From Malaya genurostris (lineage: Eukaryota > Arthropoda > Insecta > Diptera > Culicidae): 64,000 bases of DNA. Below are positions 48,760-60,079 of this stretch, piece after piece. The DNA lies in the NCBI RefSeq assembly GCF_030247185.1, contig NC_080570.1:78786840-78850839 (forward strand), in the 5' to 3' direction. The position numbers were made by a program, and so were the translations under genes. The notes under the pieces are model-generated. The model had not been told where the DNA came from, made no database searches, and was given only the letters and a program-made list of their open reading frames with translations. Numbering within the stretch: position 1 is the first letter of the stretch; each line of letters begins with the position of its first letter.

Positions 48760-49145
48760 TTTTTCATAAATACGTTTATTTCTTAAGGCAGTTTACATAA
48801 GTTTTTCTTCGCCGTAGCATCACTTTTACATAATATTCTTATCCTAATTTAATTCTAACATAGTCACAACGTTTTGCATTTATTAAAACATATTCTCTTA
48901 TTACTTAAATATCATCTTAAGTAACTCGTCATGAATTATGAAATCTACTCGGAAATATTATTTGAACCAAACGATTAACTTCTATAAATTATAAAATAAA
49001 CTGTTATTTTCAGACATTTTGTTAATAATTTCATAAACTGTTTCGAGTTTGTTTGTATCATTACATTATTTTTATTCTAATTTAGCTATTGGTTGAACTC
49101 ATGGACGCAGCTGGGATCAGAACTAAGTCTTGAAAGGGGCCTTTA
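48760..49145 (-). mobile_element. I-clade LINE 3' untranslated region and tail
   Basis: On the minus strand the segment follows the ORF2 stop and ends in an A-rich run directly against the TSD, as expected for target-primed reverse transcription. Confidence 0.8.
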
Positions 49146-50921
49146 TTAAATTGAAACTCCAGTTTTCTTTATGAAATGATAAATAAGTTTCATGTATGAA
49201 AGGTCACGACAAGCAAGAATGTCTCGAACTGGGATATTGGATAGTCTACCTTGGGTACGCAAAGAATTTATTAGTTGAGATCTGACATCACGATACTCCA
49301 CGCATGTCCAAACGACATGATCAATATCTCGATAACCTTCGCCACAAGCACAATGATTAGTCTCGGAGAGCCCAATTCGAAGGAGATGTGCATCTAACGT
49401 GTAGTGATTGGACATGAGTCTAGACATCACACGAATGAAATCTCTACTCACATCCAGTCCCCTGAACCATGCCTTTGTCGATATTTTCGGAATAATTGAG
49501 TGCATCCACCGACCCAGATCATCTTTATCCCAAGAAGCTTGCCAGCTGGCAAGTGTTCTTTGGCGAGACGAGCTATAGAATTCGTTGAAAGCAATTGGTC
49601 TCTCATAAATTTCACCCTCAATAGCACCACGTTTGGCTAAAATATCGGCTCTTTCATTGCCAGGAATGGAGCAATGAGCCGGGACCCAGACTATAGTGAT
49701 TAGATAATTATTGTTCAATATGTCGTTCAGGCACTGTTTTATTTTGCCCAGGAAAAACGGTTCAGTCTTGCCAGTCATGTTTGAGCGAATGGCTTCAATT
49801 GCACTCAGACTATCTGTGAAGAGGAAATAATGGTTTGGAATTAATGTGACGATTACACTCAAACTATATTGAACTGCTGCTAGCTCTGCTATATAAACAG
49901 ATGCAGGTTCTTGAAGCCTAAATGAGGCCGAAACATTATTGTTGAACATACCAAACCCTGTCGCTTCTTCAATTCGCGATCCGTCCGTGTAAAACATTTT
50001 CTCAGAGTCAATATGCCTGAACTTACTTGAAAATATTTTTGGGATTTCCGTCGAACGTAGATGATCCGGGATTCCACGCACTTCGCGCTGCATGGATGTA
50101 TCGAAAAATAAAGTTGAGTCAGGGACATTTAGGAGGCTGACACGGATAGGAATATATCTTGAAGGGTTGATTTCCTGTGACATATGGTTAAAATATACTG
50201 TCATGAATTTTGTTTGAGATCGAAGCTCGACTAGTCGTTCGAAATTATTAATTACCATGGGATTCAGCACCTCACATCTTATTAGCAGGCGTGATGAAAG
50301 CTCCCAAAATCGATCTTTTAATGGAAGAACTCCCGCCAGAACTTCAAGACTCATTGTATGTGTCGAATGCATGCACCCTAAAGCAATTCGCAAACAACGA
50401 TACTGAATTCGCTCCAGTTTGATAATATGAGAGTTTGCAGCGGAACGAAAGCAAACGCATCCATATTCCATCACTGAAAGTATCGTTGTCTGATACAATT
50501 TTATTAGATCTTCCGGATGAGCACCCCACCAAGATCCTGTTATTGTTCGAAGAAAATTTACTCTTTGTTGGCATTTTGTTATCAGAAATCTAATGTGTCC
50601 TCCCCACGTGCATTTGGAATCGAACCACACCCCGAGGTATTTAAAAGTTAAAACCTGTTGGATCATTCTTCCCATCATATGGAGCTGAAGCTGCGCGGGA
50701 TCATGCTTTCTTGAAAAGACGACTAACTCTGTTTTCTCCGCAGAGAATTCGATACCAAGATGAACAGCCCAATCGGACAAGTTATCTAAGGTATCTTGCA
50801 ATGGTTTATGCAGATCAATAGCTTTGGGTCCAGTAACTGAAACCACGCCATCATCTGCCAATTGTCTTAGTGTACATGGGGTTACTAGACAGCTGTCAAT
50901 GTCATTTACGTAAAAATTATA
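49146..50921 (-). pseudogene. I-clade LINE ORF2, 3' part (RT end, RNase H)
   Basis: The frame resumes after the inserted element with NFYVNDIDSCLV and the RT catalytic box LADDGVVS (LADD in place of the usual YADD). A thumb-like region follows, then a complete-looking RNase H: FYTDGSRIEE, AELAAVQYSL, FTDSLSAIEAI and WVPAHCSIPGNERADILAKR. A C-terminal cysteine motif CACGEGYRDIDHVVWTC closes it. There are no stops or frameshifts in about 590 codons. RNase H inside ORF2 marks the I superclade. The part is separated from its start only by the element at 50922-52627. An upstream ATG in the insertion makes a chance start (50951) and is not the real one. Confidence 0.93.
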
Positions 50922-52627
50922 GGGACCGTGCACGATAACAAGTAGCGCCATTAGTGGCGAATAGGCGAAAAAACTCTACCATAGCTTTACACTGTTACCA
51001 TATGTTCACGCTGAATAAAATAGTTAAAAACCTGTTTTAATACAACATAGTGGTGTAATGATCCTTTTCTCACATCAATCATATTCTCATATATAATACT
51101 GTGGTATACTATTAAAAATATTTCTCTCCGATTCTTAAAATAAACCAAAGAGATTGTTTGTGCATTAACTAGTATAACCTACAGAATGAAACAGTTCTCT
51201 GACATCGATGAGAAAACGAAGGGAGTTCCACTATTGTAGGTATTTCGGGCACTAGAACCCGAGAACATATAATCGAAGTTGGTTCGTATGGCCATCAACT
51301 AACATGATTTGAATTACAACCGAAAAATATGCTTAATTTTCGGTAGGAGCATAACATCACTCATTTGAACCTAAGATTAGGAATACCGGACTAAGTGTAA
51401 AAGTAAGTGAGATCCTTTTTTGAGTGTATGACTATTATCTGCCCTCGTTTTTCGAAAACCGGGAATACTTTCGAGACCAATTTAGAAAACGTTTTACTTT
51501 TTTCGTTTCGACTCTTCAAGTGACGTACACAATTTTTTACACACTTTGCCCTATCATTCCGGAATCGGAAGTCGGATCCGGATGAAATTTAAGAATTCCG
51601 TGTAGAACCATTCATAGACCTTTCATTTGAATCTAAGTTGGTCAACATCGATTAAGTCATTTTTACACACACACACAAAGATAGATTGCTCAGCTCGACG
51701 AACTGAGTGAAATGGCATATGACACTTGGCCAATTTTTACTAGTCGATTTTCAAGTGATTGTATAAACTTTCTATATGAGAAGGGCAAAACAGTTCAGCG
51801 TTTCAATAAAATGATTATTTGTTGTTAGCTTCGTGACTCGTATTTTCAATATACGTCAAACTGGCTACTCGTGAGATTGCTAGCATTTTTACGATTACAA
51901 TTTATTTTCTTGCTATGGACCATCCTGTGAATTATTTGAACTTTTAGTTAAAATTTGACGGTCGGGCAGTTATTTTTTATCGAGTAGCTAAATTTATCTA
52001 AAACTGTGGCCCATTTCAAAGTTTGACGGATGGAAAATTATTTGGGTCTATTTTGTTCTGAAAATAAAGTAATAGCAAGTGGTGTAATGATTGCAATTCA
52101 GCGAAAGTAAGAACAACTTCGAGATAAACGTACTTCATTTAAAAAATATTTAAACTTTTTATTGGGGTATTTTCTTTGAGTGAAAGTATAAAAAGAAATT
52201 ACACAGAAGCAATTTTTACTAATGGTCTGAAATTAGAATGTTTTGGCAAGATATTTTTCAGTGTTTCCGGTCAAGTCGATTGAAAAATCATTTAATGTGC
52301 TGAGAATATCGTTCGAGTGTTTGAATTTGAGTGAATATGACAAATATTAGACACAAATCCAACTGCAATGACAGAAAATGACGTGGCCGTATTTAGATAC
52401 AGAATGAATAATTCGATTCAAAATTTAATAGTCAGTCGATGTTGAACAATCGTACGTACCACACGCGAATAATTCCATAGAGTTCGGAAAAAATCCGCAG
52501 AGAAATACGCTAGAAAGTATTTTCAAACTCAGTTTACAAGTTTTGCTATGGTCGCATTATTTTATCCACTCGCCGCCTCGTGCGCTGTCGTCGCCGGCCA
52601 CTAAACCACGCCCTCGTGCACGGTCCC
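50922..52627. mobile_element. 1,706-bp TIR element disrupting ORF2
   Basis: It begins GGGACCGTGCACGA and ends TCGTGCACGGTCCC, perfect 14-bp inverted ends. The ORF2 target TATA occurs once on each side (50918-50921 and 52628-52631), a 4-bp TSD (or TA within TATA). Subterminal DNA is GC-rich and partly similar (CCATAG ... GCGACC motifs). The interior contains nested dispersed-family sequence at 51030-51790, with a terminus CATAGTGGTGTAATGATCC. No transposase was found. Superfamily unassigned. Confidence 0.88.
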
Positions 52628-52631
52628 TATA

Positions 52632-54548
52632 GAGGAGCGGACTGAGGCATGAGCCTTGCGGGAGACCCATGTAACTATTTCTGAGTGTTGCCAAATCGCC
52701 ATGTGAAAAATGCATGTGTTTCTCTGACAAAAGGTTGTGCAAATAATTATTTATAACCGCTGGGAGTCCATTTTGGTGAAGCTTGTCTGAAAGAACATCA
52801 ATGGAAACTGAATCAAATGCTCCTTTAATGTCTAAAAATACAGATGCCATTTGTTGCTTTTGAGCGAAGGCAATTTGGATGTCAGACGAAAGTAATGCAA
52901 GGCAATCATTCGTCCCTTTATTTCTACGGAAGCCAAACTGAGTATCTGACAACAAACCGTTCGTCTCGACCCAAGTGTCGAGACGTCGTAGAATAATTTT
53001 TTCGAACAATTTTCTGATGCAGGACAACATCGCAATGGGTCTATATGAGTTGTGATTGGAAGCTGGTTTCCCCGGTTTTTGAATGGCGATAACTTTCACT
53101 TGTCTCCAGTCAGGTGGAACAATATTTTGCTCAAGAAACTTGTTGAACAATTCCAACAAACGTCTTTTTGCGAGGTTGGGCAGATTCTTCACCAAGTTGA
53201 ATTTAATTCTGTCCAACCCTGGAGCGTTATTGTTACAAGACAAGAGTGCTATAGAAAATTCCATCATTGAAAATGGGTTATTAATAAAACCATTATTTGG
53301 AGGAGATTCCCGTATAATGCTCTGCGTAGGAACAGAATCTGGGCAAACTTTCCTAGCAAAGTCAAATATCCATCGGTTCGAGTATTCATCACTCTCATTG
53401 CCCACGGTACGATTTCTCATTCGTCTGGCCGTGTTCCAAAGAGTGCTCATTGAGGTATCTCTTGACAAACCTTCGACAAAATGTCTCCAATAGCTACATT
53501 TTTTGGCTCGAAGTATGCTCTTGTACTTGGTTTCTAAAACCATAAGTTTTTCAAAATTCTGAGGAGTTCCTCCTCCCCGTTTTAGAAACGTCTTGCAAGC
53601 ATTTTGTTTTGCGAGTTTAGCCTCTGAGCACTCTTTGTCCCACCAGGGGTTGGGAGGCCTTCTGTTAGTCGTTGGCCCAGGAAAGCGTTTAGTTTGGGAT
53701 TGTTCTGCTGCCTCCAGAATCGAACAAATGAGGAAGTCATATTCTTCAAGTGGAGGGAGCTCTTCCATTGAATTCAAAATACTAGAGATACTACTTTGGT
53801 ATTTAATCCAGTCGATATTTTTTGTCAAATCATATGGAATACTAGCGGAAGTAGCAATGCAATTGCTACTGCTAATTGAGATGATGATTGGTAAATGATC
53901 GCTACCGTGTAAATCAGGCAGTATTTTCCAGGTGCAATCTAGTCGAATTGATGTTGAGCAAAGAGATAGATCTAATGCACTTGGGCGTGCCGGAGGTCTT
54001 GGGATCCGTGTCATGCTACCCATATTTAATACCGTCATGCTAAAATTGTCACAAATGTTTTGTATTAAAGATGATCTGCTATCATTGTAAACGGAACCCC
54101 ACATAATACCGTGCGAATTTAAATCCCCCAGAATCAATCGTGGTGCAGGAAGGGCTTCAACCATTTCATTAAACTGTTGCTGTTCAACTTGTGCTTTTGG
54201 AGGAATATAAACCGAAGCTATGCAAATATCTTTGCCTTTAATGTTTATTTGGCAAGCAACAACTTCTATACTAGAAGTTGAAGGGATGTTTAATCTATAA
54301 AAGGAATAGCATTTCTTAATTCCCAAAAGCACTCCACCATACGGAGAGTCTCTATCGAGACGTATAATGTTAAAATCATTAAAATTTAAAGCTATGTTTG
54401 AAGTAAGCCATGTTTCGCATAAAGCAAATACATCACATTTTTGACTATGCAATAATATTTTAAATGAATCAAGTTTTGGTATGATGCTTCGACAATTCCA
54501 CTGCAGGACAGTGATTGTATCATTTGCGACGGGTGATAAATTATCCAT
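52632..54548 (-). pseudogene. I-clade LINE ORF2, 5' part (endonuclease, RT)
   Basis: ORF2 starts at ATG 54548 (MDNLSPVAND), chosen because it overlaps the ORF1 stop; an in-frame upstream Met (54572) lies within ORF1. The apurinic-type endonuclease shows LQWNCRSIIPK, LCETWL, LILGDLNSHG and GSDHLPI. The RT follows with IAIQKPGKP, SYRPIAMLSC, FGFRRNKGTND, DIKGAFDSVS and GLPQGSCLSPLLY, where the inserted element cuts it. Over 630 codons are open without a stop. The frame across the insertion is preserved, so this copy was probably active until the element landed. Confidence 0.93.
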
Positions 54549-55830
54549 CAAAAGATACAAAACCTGAGACAATTGGCCATTGAGCTGATAACTGCTTCAA
54601 AAAGGTTCTAGCTATTGGAAGGAATGCCATTATGAGGGTCTTTAAGGGTTCAGATATATTGAATGCTGAGAAAATCCATTCAACAATTTCCGAAAACTTC
54701 AGTAATCCTGTTGGTGGCTGTGAAATGGAGCCCACTGGATTATTATCTTTTTCTGTACTAGATCCTGGATTGGTTTGTGAATTTGACAAACCAGGAGGCA
54801 CAGTCTTTGGTTTTGACTTTTTTTGTTTAACACGGGGATCTTTTTTTGAAGATGAAATTTTAGGTGTCTTTTTTGGTAATTTGGAGGAAGACTTCTTTCT
54901 CTTAACTGACCCTTGGGTAGTGATAAACGAATTACCTTCACTATTTTCGTCAGAGTCAGAGTCCTCTGGTTCCTCTAGATTTGAAAACCCGTTTTCGGTT
55001 TCCAAAGGGGGGACATCAATGACCGTTTTAAGCATTTCTGCATATGTGCGCTTAGACCGTGCTTTTAAAGAAAGCTTAATTTTGTCTTTGTGCACTTTAA
55101 ATGCAGTGCATACTGAAATATCATCATGAGGACTATTCCCACAATAAATACATTTTTCAATTATCTTGTTGCAATCATTATCTTTATGAGGCCCTTCACA
55201 CTTAATACATTTTGGTTTATTACTACAGTAAGTAGCTGTGTGGCCGAATTTTTTGCAGTTCGTACAATTCATTACATTTGGAACAAAAAGCCGAACAGGG
55301 AGGCGAATTTTATCGACATAGACATGGGACGGCAACGCAGACCCGGCAAATGTCACTCGAAACGAGTCTGATGGGCGATAAACTTTTTTTTCCTCTTCAT
55401 GAACTACTGAGTACAGTTGTTTGCACTCCAGTATTTTCACACCCTCAAGCATAGAGTTCTTGAAACGACCAACACCATGCTTGAGTAAATCATCTACCGA
55501 AAGACTCGCTTCGGTAACAACACCGTCAATTTCGACATCTTTGGAGGGTATGTAAACTTTATACTCTTTATTGAAATGTTCCGAAGAGACAATATCATTC
55601 GCGTGTTTCAAATTATTTACCACAACACGAATTTTATCGTTATTTACTTTTATGATCTCTTTGATTGAAGAGTATCGTGATGTCAAACCTTTATTAATTT
55701 GAAAAATGTTTAATGGCTTTGATATACGTCTAAAAAAGACTATCCAAGGCCCAGAAGAGCTCTCCTGATATTTTTTCGTTCGTGGGGGTATCGGATTCAT
55801 GCTAGGATTTACGTCCATGGATTCATCCAT
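54541..55830 (-). CDS. I-clade LINE ORF1 (gag-like, three CCHC knuckles)
   Basis: The 429-codon frame is intact. Residues 1-25 are polar. Residues 26-140 form an RRM-like or basic region (PWIVFFRRISKPL at the start). Residues 145-185 include RPSDSFRVTFAG and RLPVRLFVPNVMNC. Three zinc knuckles follow: C189-C192-H197-C202, C208-C211-H215-C220 and C227-C230-H235-C241. A lysine/serine-rich linker with many charged runs leads to a hydrophobic C-terminus ending VSFDG. Proteins like this bind element RNA and form the ribonucleoprotein particle. The stop codon overlaps the ORF2 start (ATGGATAA). A degenerate relative is at 31600-32440. Confidence 0.92.
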   Translation of the reverse strand: MDESMDVNPSMNPIPPRTKKYQESSSGPWIVFFRRISKPLNIFQINKGLTSRYSSIKEIIKVNNDKIRVVVNNLKHANDIVSSEHFNKEYKVYIPSKDVEIDGVVTEASLSVDDLLKHGVGRFKNSMLEGVKILECKQLYSVVHEEEKKVYRPSDSFRVTFAGSALPSHVYVDKIRLPVRLFVPNVMNCTNCKKFGHTATYCSNKPKCIKCEGPHKDNDCNKIIEKCIYCGNSPHDDISVCTAFKVHKDKIKLSLKARSKRTYAEMLKTVIDVPPLETENGFSNLEEPEDSDSDENSEGNSFITTQGSVKRKKSSSKLPKKTPKISSSKKDPRVKQKKSKPKTVPPGLSNSQTNPGSSTEKDNNPVGSISQPPTGLLKFSEIVEWIFSAFNISEPLKTLIMAFLPIARTFLKQLSAQWPIVSGFVSFDG

Positions 55831-56555
55831 TACATTAAAATTTTTAACTAAACTTTAAAACAAAATTTGAAACCAACACTACACAGTACTCAATCAAAAG
55901 GAAAAGAAAAAACTTCTACCTTGAAATTGTTGTCTATCTCCGTTGCACTGCCGTGTAGATCCTCGTTGCTCTAGATGTTCTTGTTGGATGTATCTGGACG
56001 TTGATACAATGCTGAAGCTCACTGTAGCGATAGAATATGATGTGATGCTACTGCTACCTGACATCCAGCACCACTCGAATTCCGATTTGCTTTCGTCTTC
56101 GCCAGCTGTAACCAGCGCAGGTCACCGGTGTATACCTGCGTGTTGTATGGCAGTGGAAAGACCGAGTTGTCTTGTCTCCTTCTTCCTAGTGCTCCGCACC
56201 GATATGCTTCTGCACCGAAGTGCCTTCGCACCGGTGTGCCTTTGCACTCTCCTGCTTCTATGTGCCTTTGCACTCTTCCTCTTCGATGTGCCTTTGCACT
56301 CTCCTGCTCAGCACTTGTGGCTGTATATTGCGGCCTGGGTAGAGTTTGGGAAACGCCCTTTGTTGTTTCCTTCACCAGCTTGGCCCAGCACTAGGGCTCT
56401 CTTATGCAGCACGACTATACGTTTTAACGGCTGCTGCCAACAGGTTTCTACCTGTAGTTCAACCGTTGTCGTATTTAACGCGTGTAAACCAACCAGCGTT
56501 ATTAAACTGTACGCTTCTATACACAACCTTCTCGGTTGAACGGCTATTACTGAAT
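55831..56555 (-). mobile_element. I-clade LINE 5' untranslated region with tandem repeats
   Basis: The minus strand begins just inside the TSD with ATTCAGTAATAGCCG; TCAGT is a good initiator for an internal promoter. At 56215-56310 a ~27-bp GC-richer unit (TGTGCCTTTGCACTCTCCTG on the plus strand) is repeated about three times. Frames up to 198 codons on the plus strand here are antisense by-products. Confidence 0.8.
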
Positions 56556-56568
56556 GATCACATATTTT
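56556..56568. repeat. I-element target-site duplication, right copy
   Basis: Exact repeat of 48747-48759. Confidence 0.9.
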
Positions 56569-56590
56569 CGTTCATTTCTATTTATTACAG

Positions 56591-56743
56591 GAAGACCAAT
56601 TTTGTGAAATCAAATTCAAAGGAAATTTCATTGAAGTATGTGGAAACGATATATTTTTGAAGCTTCGAGTTTATGTAGTTGCCTTGGAGGAATCGATAAA
56701 CATTTACAAAAATATGCCCAAGTACAGAATAACGATCTTTTAA
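56591..56743 (+). CDS. Candidate terminal exon, unrecognised protein
   Basis: TTTATTACAG (56581-56590) is a plausible splice acceptor. It is followed by 50 open codons (EDQFCEIKFKGNFIEV at the start) and TAA 56741-56743. Composition is protein-like. With the LINE removed, a donor-like ACAGTAAGC at 48733-48741 would lie about 46 nt upstream in the matching phase and follow LLLEENIALAT. That upstream exon would overlap the 5' leader of the minus-strand CFAP-like gene and has no start codon, so the model is weak. No domain recognised. Confidence 0.25.
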   Translation, partial: EDQFCEIKFKGNFIEVCGNDIFLKLRVYVVALEESINIYKNMPKYRITIF

Positions 56744-56779
56744 AAATGGCCATTAAACGTTTCAAAACGTCCTAAACGT

Positions 56780-58110
56780 CGGTAGGGCTACCATTAGACT
56801 CGGTTCGTCGAGATCACAAAATGTCTGTGTGTGTATGTATGTGACAAATAATGTCACTCAATTTTCTCAGAGATTACTGAACCGATTTTCACGAACTCAG
56901 ATTCAAATGAAAGGTCTAATGGTCCCATAAACTGCTATTCAATATTATCCCGATCCGACTTCCGGTTCCGGAATTACAGGGTGATATGCACCAAAAACAG
57001 GGAAAAAATAGTCACACACGTTTCTCAGAGATTGGCTGACCCGATTTTAACAAATTTAGATTCAAATGAAAGGTCTCATGGCTTTACACAAATTTTTCTG
57101 AGTTTTATTTGGAACCAACATCCGGTTCCGGAATTAAAAGGAAATATGTGCAAATTTATGGGATAACATGTACTCAATTTTCTCGGAAATTTCTTAACCG
57201 ATTTTCACAAACTAAGAAGCAGATAAAAGGTCTTGAAATTCTTTAAAATGTCCCTGAAAAGTTAATCCAGATCCGTCTTCCGGCTCCGGCATTACAGTGC
57301 GATTAGTGAAAATTTTCAATTTCATGAGTATTTTTTCACCGGCGATGGCGAAACGAAGTGCACATTTTTATAAAACTTACTGCTAAATTTATCTAGTTGG
57401 CAGATTTCATTGGTTAGTGAATACAAAAAATTTCTTGGGGACTAGGTTGCAATTGAATTTCATCATGCTTTCATAGGGTAAAGTATGTTTAAAATTTCCG
57501 CACCGTCATTCAGAGAGGGTAAAATTCTAATAAATTTGTCTCAAAACTGATTTACCTAGTAGGCTGTATTAGTTACTTATTAAACGGACCGACTTCAGCT
57601 ATACTGATTCCAAGTTTTACAAGTTACGCAAGCAACAAAACACGTTGTTTTTACCGGTCATTTTTCTCAGAGTTGGCTAAGCCGTTTTTAACAAGTTTGG
57701 CTCATTTAAAAGCTTTTGGATCAAGTTTTAAGGTCAAATGACTGGCACTTCTGGTTCCGAACATATTATGGTATAAGTGACGTAAACGAGAATGACTCAA
57801 CAAATTTCGATAAACATAGGCGTATTTGAAGGCAAACAATGTCAATCAAATTTGGAAGAGTAATGGTGAACACTTCCGTTTTGAGAGATGCAATGTTGTA
57901 TGTGACGTAACCGACAAATCCCAGTGTTTTTAATACAAATTTCCCGGAGATAAAAGAATCGATTTCGAAAGACTTAGAGCCCATAGGACTATTATTTGAT
58001 AAGCTCACAATACTAATGGTCGAGAATGAAATATAAATATTTTAAAGAGACTATTTGACAGGCAAGAGAAAGGCATTATCACACCACTAGGTGGATTTAA
58101 AAAGGTGTTT
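56780..58110 (-). repeat. Dispersed CCGGAAGT family, reverse orientation
   Basis: GACTCGGTTCGTCGAGATC starts the block. Units with GATTCAAATGAAAGG (56900 and 57060) and CGACTTCCGGTTCCGGAATT (56956 on) follow. The terminus GAAAGGCATTATCACACCAC near 58068 ends it. No genes. Confidence 0.8.
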
Positions 58111-58117
58111 TGATAAT

Positions 58118-58399
58118 TTAGGGGTTAACCTAATTTGTGCATAGGGCACATAACAGATTTCTATTTTTTATGTTTCGTCTTCGACTCGTCAGTACATAAC
58201 AGTTTATGTTGAACTTTACTGTAACCTAGTAGTACAACAGCGTTTATGTTGAACCAGTGTCTAGCCTAGCGGTTTATGTTGAACTGCTAAGTTACATAAC
58301 AGTTCAACATAAACTGTTATGTACTGACGAGTCGAAGACGAAACATAAAGTATAAAAATCGGTTATGTGCCCTAGGTACAAAATAGGTTAACCCCTAAA
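58118..58399. mobile_element. 282-bp hairpin MITE, ~97-bp TIRs
   Basis: The arms begin TTTAGGGGTTAACCT and end GGTTAACCCCTAAA. Within them ATGTTTCGTCTTCGACTCGT and CATAACAGTTTATGTTGAAC occur in both orientations. It sits directly against a dispersed-family terminus. No TSD longer than TA is evident. Confidence 0.8.
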
Positions 58400-58499
58400 T
58401 GACCATCACTTGAATCGGTCAGTTTAAGCCGAACCTCGTTTACGTTCGGCACGACAGTAAAGACGTTGCACTTCGATGCAAATAAAAAAAGTGTTCTGT

Positions 58500-58610
58500 A
58501 AGTAACAGAAACTTTATGTCTGCCTAGCGGCTTATGTTGAACTACTAGGTTACATAACAGTACAACATAAACTGTTATGTACTGACGAGTCGGAGACGAA
58601 ACATAAAGTA
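58500..58610. repeat. Partial second copy of the hairpin MITE
   Basis: GCCTAGCGGCTTATGTTGAA through GAAACATAAAGTATA repeats the right half of the element at 58118-58399, with a few differences. The left half is missing. Confidence 0.7.
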
Positions 58611-59450
58611 TAGAGGTTTTTCGAGCTTTCGTACACTATTGCCGGTATTTCCGAAACCCCAGGTGCCAGGAACCGGCATAACTGAAATCTGTTCGTTTGG
58701 CCAGCAGGGCCAGCAACTAGCATAACCTATAAATTAAAACAATTTTGAACAAAATTTAGAAGAATTTTTACGCTTTTTGAATTATCGCTCTATATGAAAG
58801 GTTGCAATTTCGTTCACACTACTCTGTATTTGCGGAATCGGAAGCCGGATCTGGATAAAATTCTACATTGACTTATGAAAACATACTACTTTTCATTTGA
58901 ATCTGAGTTTGCGAAGGTCGGTTTAGCCATTTCTGAGAAATTGAAGTGATTCTAGGTTTGGAGCACACGAGCACTTTTCCGGTACTTCCGAAACCAGGAA
59001 CGCTAATTCGGTATGCTTAAAGTCATCGTATTTGGTCATAAACTAACCATACCTGCCTAATTTAAGAAATAAATGGATATTTGAATGTATTTGGATTGAA
59101 TTTTCCTTTGTTCGGTTAAGCGATTTCTGAGAAAATCGAGTGCATTTCTCTTCATTTTTTGCACATTTACCCCGTTACTCCCGAACCGGAAGTTCGATCC
59201 GGGCAAAATTGAAAAGCAAGCTATGGGACCAAGAGACCTTTCATTTGATTCTAGGTTTGTGAAAATCTCCGAGAAAATCGAGTGCAAGAATTTGTTACGT
59301 ACACACCTAAATACACACACATACCGACATACAGTCATTTGCTCAGTTTGTCGAGCTGAGAAAAATGGTATATGACATTTGGCCCTCCGAGTTAAAAAGT
59401 CGGTTTTCACGGTGATTACATAGTCTTTCTATATGAGAAAAGCAAAAACA
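58611..59450. repeat. Dispersed-family copies
   Basis: Decayed units with CTTTTCATTTGAATCTGAG (58889 on), CTCCCGAACCGGAAGTTCGA (59177 on) and GTTTGTCGAGCTGAGAAAAA (59346 on). The final TATATGAGAAAAGC terminus is near 59431. Confidence 0.7.
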
Positions 59451-60079
59451 CTGTTCGTTCAGGACCACTCTCTCCAATAGTTTATGTTTTGCCATAAGAG
59501 CAAGTATAATATTCTTTCTACGGATTGTGATTGTGATTTCCATAACATTTTACTTTATTTTGCAGTGATATTGATTTCTATGGAGTGATATTGATTTCTA
59601 TGGTGTTGGTTCCGATTACATCCCCATTGTTTATTGTAAGCCAAATAATCAGTAACATAATATAGCAGCAGAGAAGATTATTAGCACACTTATAACTGGC
59701 CAGCCTTATTCAGGGTTGTTACGGTCGCGCGGATTTCGCGGTTTTCGCGGATTTCGCGATTTTCGCGGATTTGGCGCGGTTTCTGCTAAGATTTTGATGC
59801 TATGGCGCGGATTTAGCGCGAATTTCAGAAAACATCATTCCATAAAATTCTTTGCAAATTTTTGAAACTTGTGAGTTTTATGAAACCCTAAAAAATTAAA
59901 GATGGGCGAACGTTTCAGCAATTGGTCGAGATGGCCGAATTTTCCATTGATAAAACTAAAATTTACTAGAAGGAGGTTCTAGCCAATGTTTTCTTCAGTG
60001 GACAAAATTTCGATTTTATGCTTTTCGATCTCGAGTGATACAAGTTGCTATTTCAACATTTTGCACCCAAGGATATTGA

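Noticed and set aside
50918..50951. ATG at 50951 as start of a separate 601-codon gene
   Set aside because: Its first residues come from the terminal repeat of the inserted element; the rest continues ORF2 of the LINE in frame.
55943..56539. 198-codon plus-strand frame with hydrophobic stretches
   Set aside because: It is antisense to the 5' UTR of the I-clade LINE and arises from its tandem GC-richer repeats; no domain or splice support.
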